The position numbers and the translations under genes were made by a program. The notes under the pieces were generated by a model. The model searched no databases. It was not told the DNA's origin and saw only the letters and a program-made list of their open reading frames with translations. Shown in pieces: positions 5,858 to 7,856 of a stretch of DNA of 7,856 nucleotides. Source of the stretch: an uncultured Oscillospiraceae bacterium (GTDB taxonomy: Bacteria; Bacillota; Clostridia; Oscillospirales; Oscillospiraceae); contig CAKTZN010000085.1 in NCBI GenBank assembly GCA_934635545.1, positions 1 to 7,856 of the forward strand, read 5' to 3'. The stretch's first letter is position 1. Each line of letters begins with the position of its first letter.

Positions 5858-6985
5858 ATGGCATCTACTTACCGCCAGGTGGGCTATGGCTCCACCGGCA
5901 GCGCCGTCAGCAAGCTGCAGACCGTGCTGAACGAGCACGGCTACGGTCTGGCCGTGGACGGCATCTTCGGCGCGAAGACGCAGGCCGCCGTGCGGGACTA
6001 TCAGAAGAAGAACGGTCTGAAACTGGACGGCATCGCGGGCAAGGAGACCTGGGGCAGCCTGCTGGCCGGTCAGACCGCCCGCGCCCCTGCCTCCGCCTCT
6101 TCCGGCGGCAGTTCCTCCAGCCTCCCCCTGGGCAGGGTATCCGACGGCACCGCCGCGGCGCTGAAGGAGCTGGAGAAGGGCTATACCCCCTCCGGCGACG
6201 TGGACGCGGCCCGCAGTTTGCTGGACAGTATTTCGGCGCTGCGGCCCAAGGACTATGAATCCAGCTTTGCCGCACAGTTGGAGGCGCTGTATCAGGAGAT
6301 CAGCGCCCGGCCCGGCTTTTCCTACGATCCGGCGGCGGACAGCGCCTATCAGTCCTATGCCCGGCAGTACGCCAGCCAGGGCCGCGCCGCCATGGAGGAC
6401 ACCATGGGACAGGCCGCCCAGCTCACCGGCGGCTACGGCTCCAGCTATGCCCAATCCGCCGCTCAGCAGTCCTATCAGCAGTATCTGGCGAAGCTGTCCG
6501 ACGTGCTGCCCCAGTTGCAGTCCGCCGCGTACAGCCGCTATCGGGACGCAGGCGACGCGCTGCTGGAGCGCTATCAGCTTCTGCAGGGCCAGCAGGAGGC
6601 GGAGTACGACCGCTGGCAGGACGAGGTGGCCGCGTGGCAGAAGGAGGTGGCCCAGGCCCAGAGCGGCTATGACCAGATCAGCAGCCGCGATCTGAAGAAC
6701 TATCAGATGCTGCTGAACTACTTTGCCGACAAGGCCGCCGCCGAGCAGAAGGGCATGCAGACCTCCGCCACTGTTCCCGATGCCGTGTCCAGCATCGGCA
6801 ACACCGCCTCTCTCAGCTCCACGGCGGCGGACAGCCTGGAGCGGGCCATGGGCAACTATCTGAAAAGCGGCAACGTACAGCAGGCGGACACGCTGCTGGG
6901 CCAGTACAAGAGCCGCATGACCCCCGCCCAGAAGGCACGGTTTGAGGCGCTGTTCGCCGCCTGGAATCACCCTGTCAACTGGTAG
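5858..6985 (+). CDS. Peptidoglycan-binding domain fused to ejection-like helical virion protein
   Basis: This is a 375-residue protein. Residues 9-69 are a PG_binding_1-type domain (VGYGSTGSAVSKLQTVLNEHGYGLAVDGIFGAKTQAAVRDYQ, then DGIAGKETWGSLL), which binds cell wall peptidoglycan without cutting it. A Ser/Ala/Gly/Pro linker follows (about 71-94). Residues about 105-300 are mostly helical, with FSYDPAADSAYQSYARQYASQGRAAMEDTMGQAAQLTGGYGSSYAQ (DTMG at 181-184) and a Gln/Tyr-rich continuation. I know the Y..QY..QG..AM.DTMGQAA.LTGGYG.SYAQ pattern from clostridial phage proteins encoded with virion genes and often unannotated. A role as an internal or ejected virion protein is inferred. No amidase, lysozyme or peptidase catalytic motif is visible, so it is not an obvious endolysin. 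It is the last gene of the phage block. It may anchor the particle to the wall or help DNA entry. Confidence 0.75.
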   Translation: MASTYRQVGYGSTGSAVSKLQTVLNEHGYGLAVDGIFGAKTQAAVRDYQKKNGLKLDGIAGKETWGSLLAGQTARAPASASSGGSSSSLPLGRVSDGTAAALKELEKGYTPSGDVDAARSLLDSISALRPKDYESSFAAQLEALYQEISARPGFSYDPAADSAYQSYARQYASQGRAAMEDTMGQAAQLTGGYGSSYAQSAAQQSYQQYLAKLSDVLPQLQSAAYSRYRDAGDALLERYQLLQGQQEAEYDRWQDEVAAWQKEVAQAQSGYDQISSRDLKNYQMLLNYFADKAAAEQKGMQTSATVPDAVSSIGNTASLSSTAADSLERAMGNYLKSGNVQQADTLLGQYKSRMTPAQKARFEALFAAWNHPVNW

Positions 6986-7136
6986 TTCTTTCCATTTTCT
7001 CCTGTTGGTCGAGAAATTTATGGTTGCTTTTGGCGGCATAATATGGTACCATGGCTTTAAGTGCTGCGGCATTGCGCGGCGCTGTTCCCCATTGGCCGGA
7101 CGACAGTCTTCCCGGCCATGCGAAAGGAGAAAAAAG
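6986..7136 (+). promoter_or_regulatory. Leader/spacer before sortase gene with hairpin
   Basis: This 151-base spacer separates the phage block from the sortase gene and is more AT-rich at its start. It holds a 10-base palindrome ATGGTACCAT (7043-7052), a CATAAT at 7037 that could be a -10 element (no good -35 at 17 bases), and a stem TGGCCGG (7093-7099) / CCGGCCA (7112-7118) with a 12-base loop. AAAGGAG (7123-7129) is the RBS, 7 bases before the ATG. The layout suggests independent transcription of the sortase, but the promoter call is weak. No T-rich terminator follows the phage gene. Confidence 0.35.
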
Positions 7137-7856
7137 ATGAAAGAATTGATTGATCGCTTTAACAGCCGTACCATCCTGCGCTGCCTGATCCTGGCGCTGT
7201 CTCTGGTTCTGGTTCTGGCGCTGGCCGGCTGCGGCGGCGACACCACCCCTGATGAGCCCACCATTGATGAGCCCACTATTGATGAACCCACCATCGACGA
7301 CCGCGTGGAGCCCGATCCCGTTGTGGAGCCCAAGGACATGGAGGCCACCTTCGCCAAGTACAAGGACGTGTACGCATGGCTGGAGGTGCCCGATTTTTCC
7401 AAGATCCTGGGCACCGACCACGAGCTGTCCTACCCCGTGGCACAGCATCCCTCTGACCGCAGCTATTACCTGAGCCGCGATCTGGACGGCAACAGCAACA
7501 AGGCCGGCACCATCTTCAGCGAGGCGGTGTGCGAGGGCAAGACCATCAACGGCCGCGACCTGAACGATCCCGTCACCGTGCTGTACGGCCACAACCAGGC
7601 CAACCGCACCATGTTCGGCGGCCTGCAGAGCATGCTGAAGAACATGGACTTCAGCCAGCAGCATCTGGTGTATATGTATCAGAAGGATCGCCGCGTGACC
7701 TATCAGATCGTGGGCGGCGTGCAGTATGATACCAGTCACATCATCTACTATCACGACTTCACCAACGACGAGGTGTTCAACAGCTTCTTCGACCAGCTCT
7801 GGAAGGAGACCGACAGCACCACCAACCTGGACAAGGACAATAAGCCTGTGGCGGGC
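7137..7856 (+). CDS. Class B sortase, lipoprotein-like N-terminus, 3'-truncated
   Basis: This frame is open to the window end (240 codons) and starts at the ATG with AAAGGAG upstream. Sortases are cell-surface cysteine transpeptidases that join proteins to peptidoglycan or to each other. Residues 1-31 are a basic start plus hydrophobic segment ending LALAG before Cys32, a good lipobox (L-A-G-C), so the protein is probably lipid-anchored. Most sortases use an uncleaved membrane segment instead. A Pro/Asp/Glu-rich spacer (36-60) contains TPDEP/TIDEP repeats. The sortase core shows YAWLEVPDF (79-87), SYPVAQHPSDRSYYLSRDLDGN, AGTIF, VTVLYGHNQANRTMFGGL with catalytic His152 in YGHN, and VTYQIVGGVQY. 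The catalytic Cys and Arg would lie past the end. Class B is chosen from YPVAQ...YL.RD..G, AGTIF and YGHN...MFGGL. No sorting-signal substrate is visible in the window. Confidence 0.88.
   Translation, partial: MKELIDRFNSRTILRCLILALSLVLVLALAGCGGDTTPDEPTIDEPTIDEPTIDDRVEPDPVVEPKDMEATFAKYKDVYAWLEVPDFSKILGTDHELSYPVAQHPSDRSYYLSRDLDGNSNKAGTIFSEAVCEGKTINGRDLNDPVTVLYGHNQANRTMFGGLQSMLKNMDFSQQHLVYMYQKDRRVTYQIVGGVQYDTSHIIYYHDFTNDEVFNSFFDQLWKETDSTTNLDKDNKPVAG
7245..7304 (+). repeat. 15-base tandem repeat encoding TPDEP/TIDEP units
   Basis: Four consecutive 15-base units encode TPDEP, TIDEP, TIDEP and TIDDR. The middle two differ at only two third-codon positions, showing recent in-frame duplication. The units form an acidic, proline-spaced stalk between the lipid anchor and the sortase catalytic domain, and their number is likely to vary between strains. 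Confidence 0.75.

Noticed and set aside
5858..6985. Endolysin assignment for the peptidoglycan-binding protein
   Set aside because: Only the binding domain is visible. The rest is helical with a virion-type motif and no amidase, lysozyme or NlpC/P60 catalytic residues were seen.
7017..7047. Confident sigma-A promoter before the sortase
   Set aside because: CATAAT at 7037 is a fair -10, but no matching -35 stands 16-18 bases upstream, so it is kept only as a weak possibility in the leader feature.
5711..7414. Long open frame (567 codons) on the minus strand spanning the fibre end, virion gene and sortase start
   Set aside because: It crosses two well-supported genes and the spacer between them. 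Its product is repetitive Gly/Leu/Val/Ala-rich sequence mirroring the coding bias of the + strand, with no domain.

Overview
The window looks like part of a prophage or phage-derived structural module in a GC-rich Bacillota genome, probably a gut Clostridia/Oscillospiraceae relative. The evidence is strong AGGAGG-type ribosome binding sites, GC-rich codon choice, protein types familiar from clostridial phages, and a class B sortase at the right end. The host assignment is inference, because no rRNA or other phylogenetic marker is present. All credible genes lie on the + strand.

Layout, left to right: (1) the 3' part of an N4-gp56-type major capsid protein gene (1-909, 5' end cut by the window); (2) a small basic protein (928-1149); (3) a probable head-completion or connector-position protein (1163-1522); (4) a 246-base non-coding gap (1523-1768) packed with six consecutive perfect or near-perfect stem-loops, some sharing arm bases; (5) a 570-aa beta-rich protein resembling the tail hub / DNA-stabilisation proteins of short-tailed phages (1769-3481); (6) a 254-aa minor tail protein translationally coupled to it (3478-4242); (7) a 524-aa tail fibre protein with a C-terminal collar-like, HxH-rich domain (4246-5820); (8) a 375-aa protein with an N-terminal peptidoglycan-binding domain joined to an alpha-helical region of a type I associate with clostridial phage virion/ejection proteins (5858-6985); (9) a roughly 150-base leader with a hairpin; (10) the 5' part of a class B sortase gene with a lipobox and TIDEP tandem repeats (7137-7856, 3' end cut).

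The phage genes read as one head-to-tail assembly operon: capsid, connector position, tail hub, receptor-binding appendages, then a wall-binding protein that could help DNA cross the Gram-positive wall. No tape measure or major tail tube protein appears between capsid and fibre genes, which together with the N4-gp56 capsid and hub-like protein points to a podovirus-like virion. No integrase, holin, endolysin or att site is visible. The sortase is preceded by its own spacer and may be host flanking DNA or a cargo gene.

The most unusual features are the stem-loop array inside the structural operon, the fusion of a peptidoglycan-binding domain to the ejection-like protein, and a sortase that appears to be a lipoprotein.
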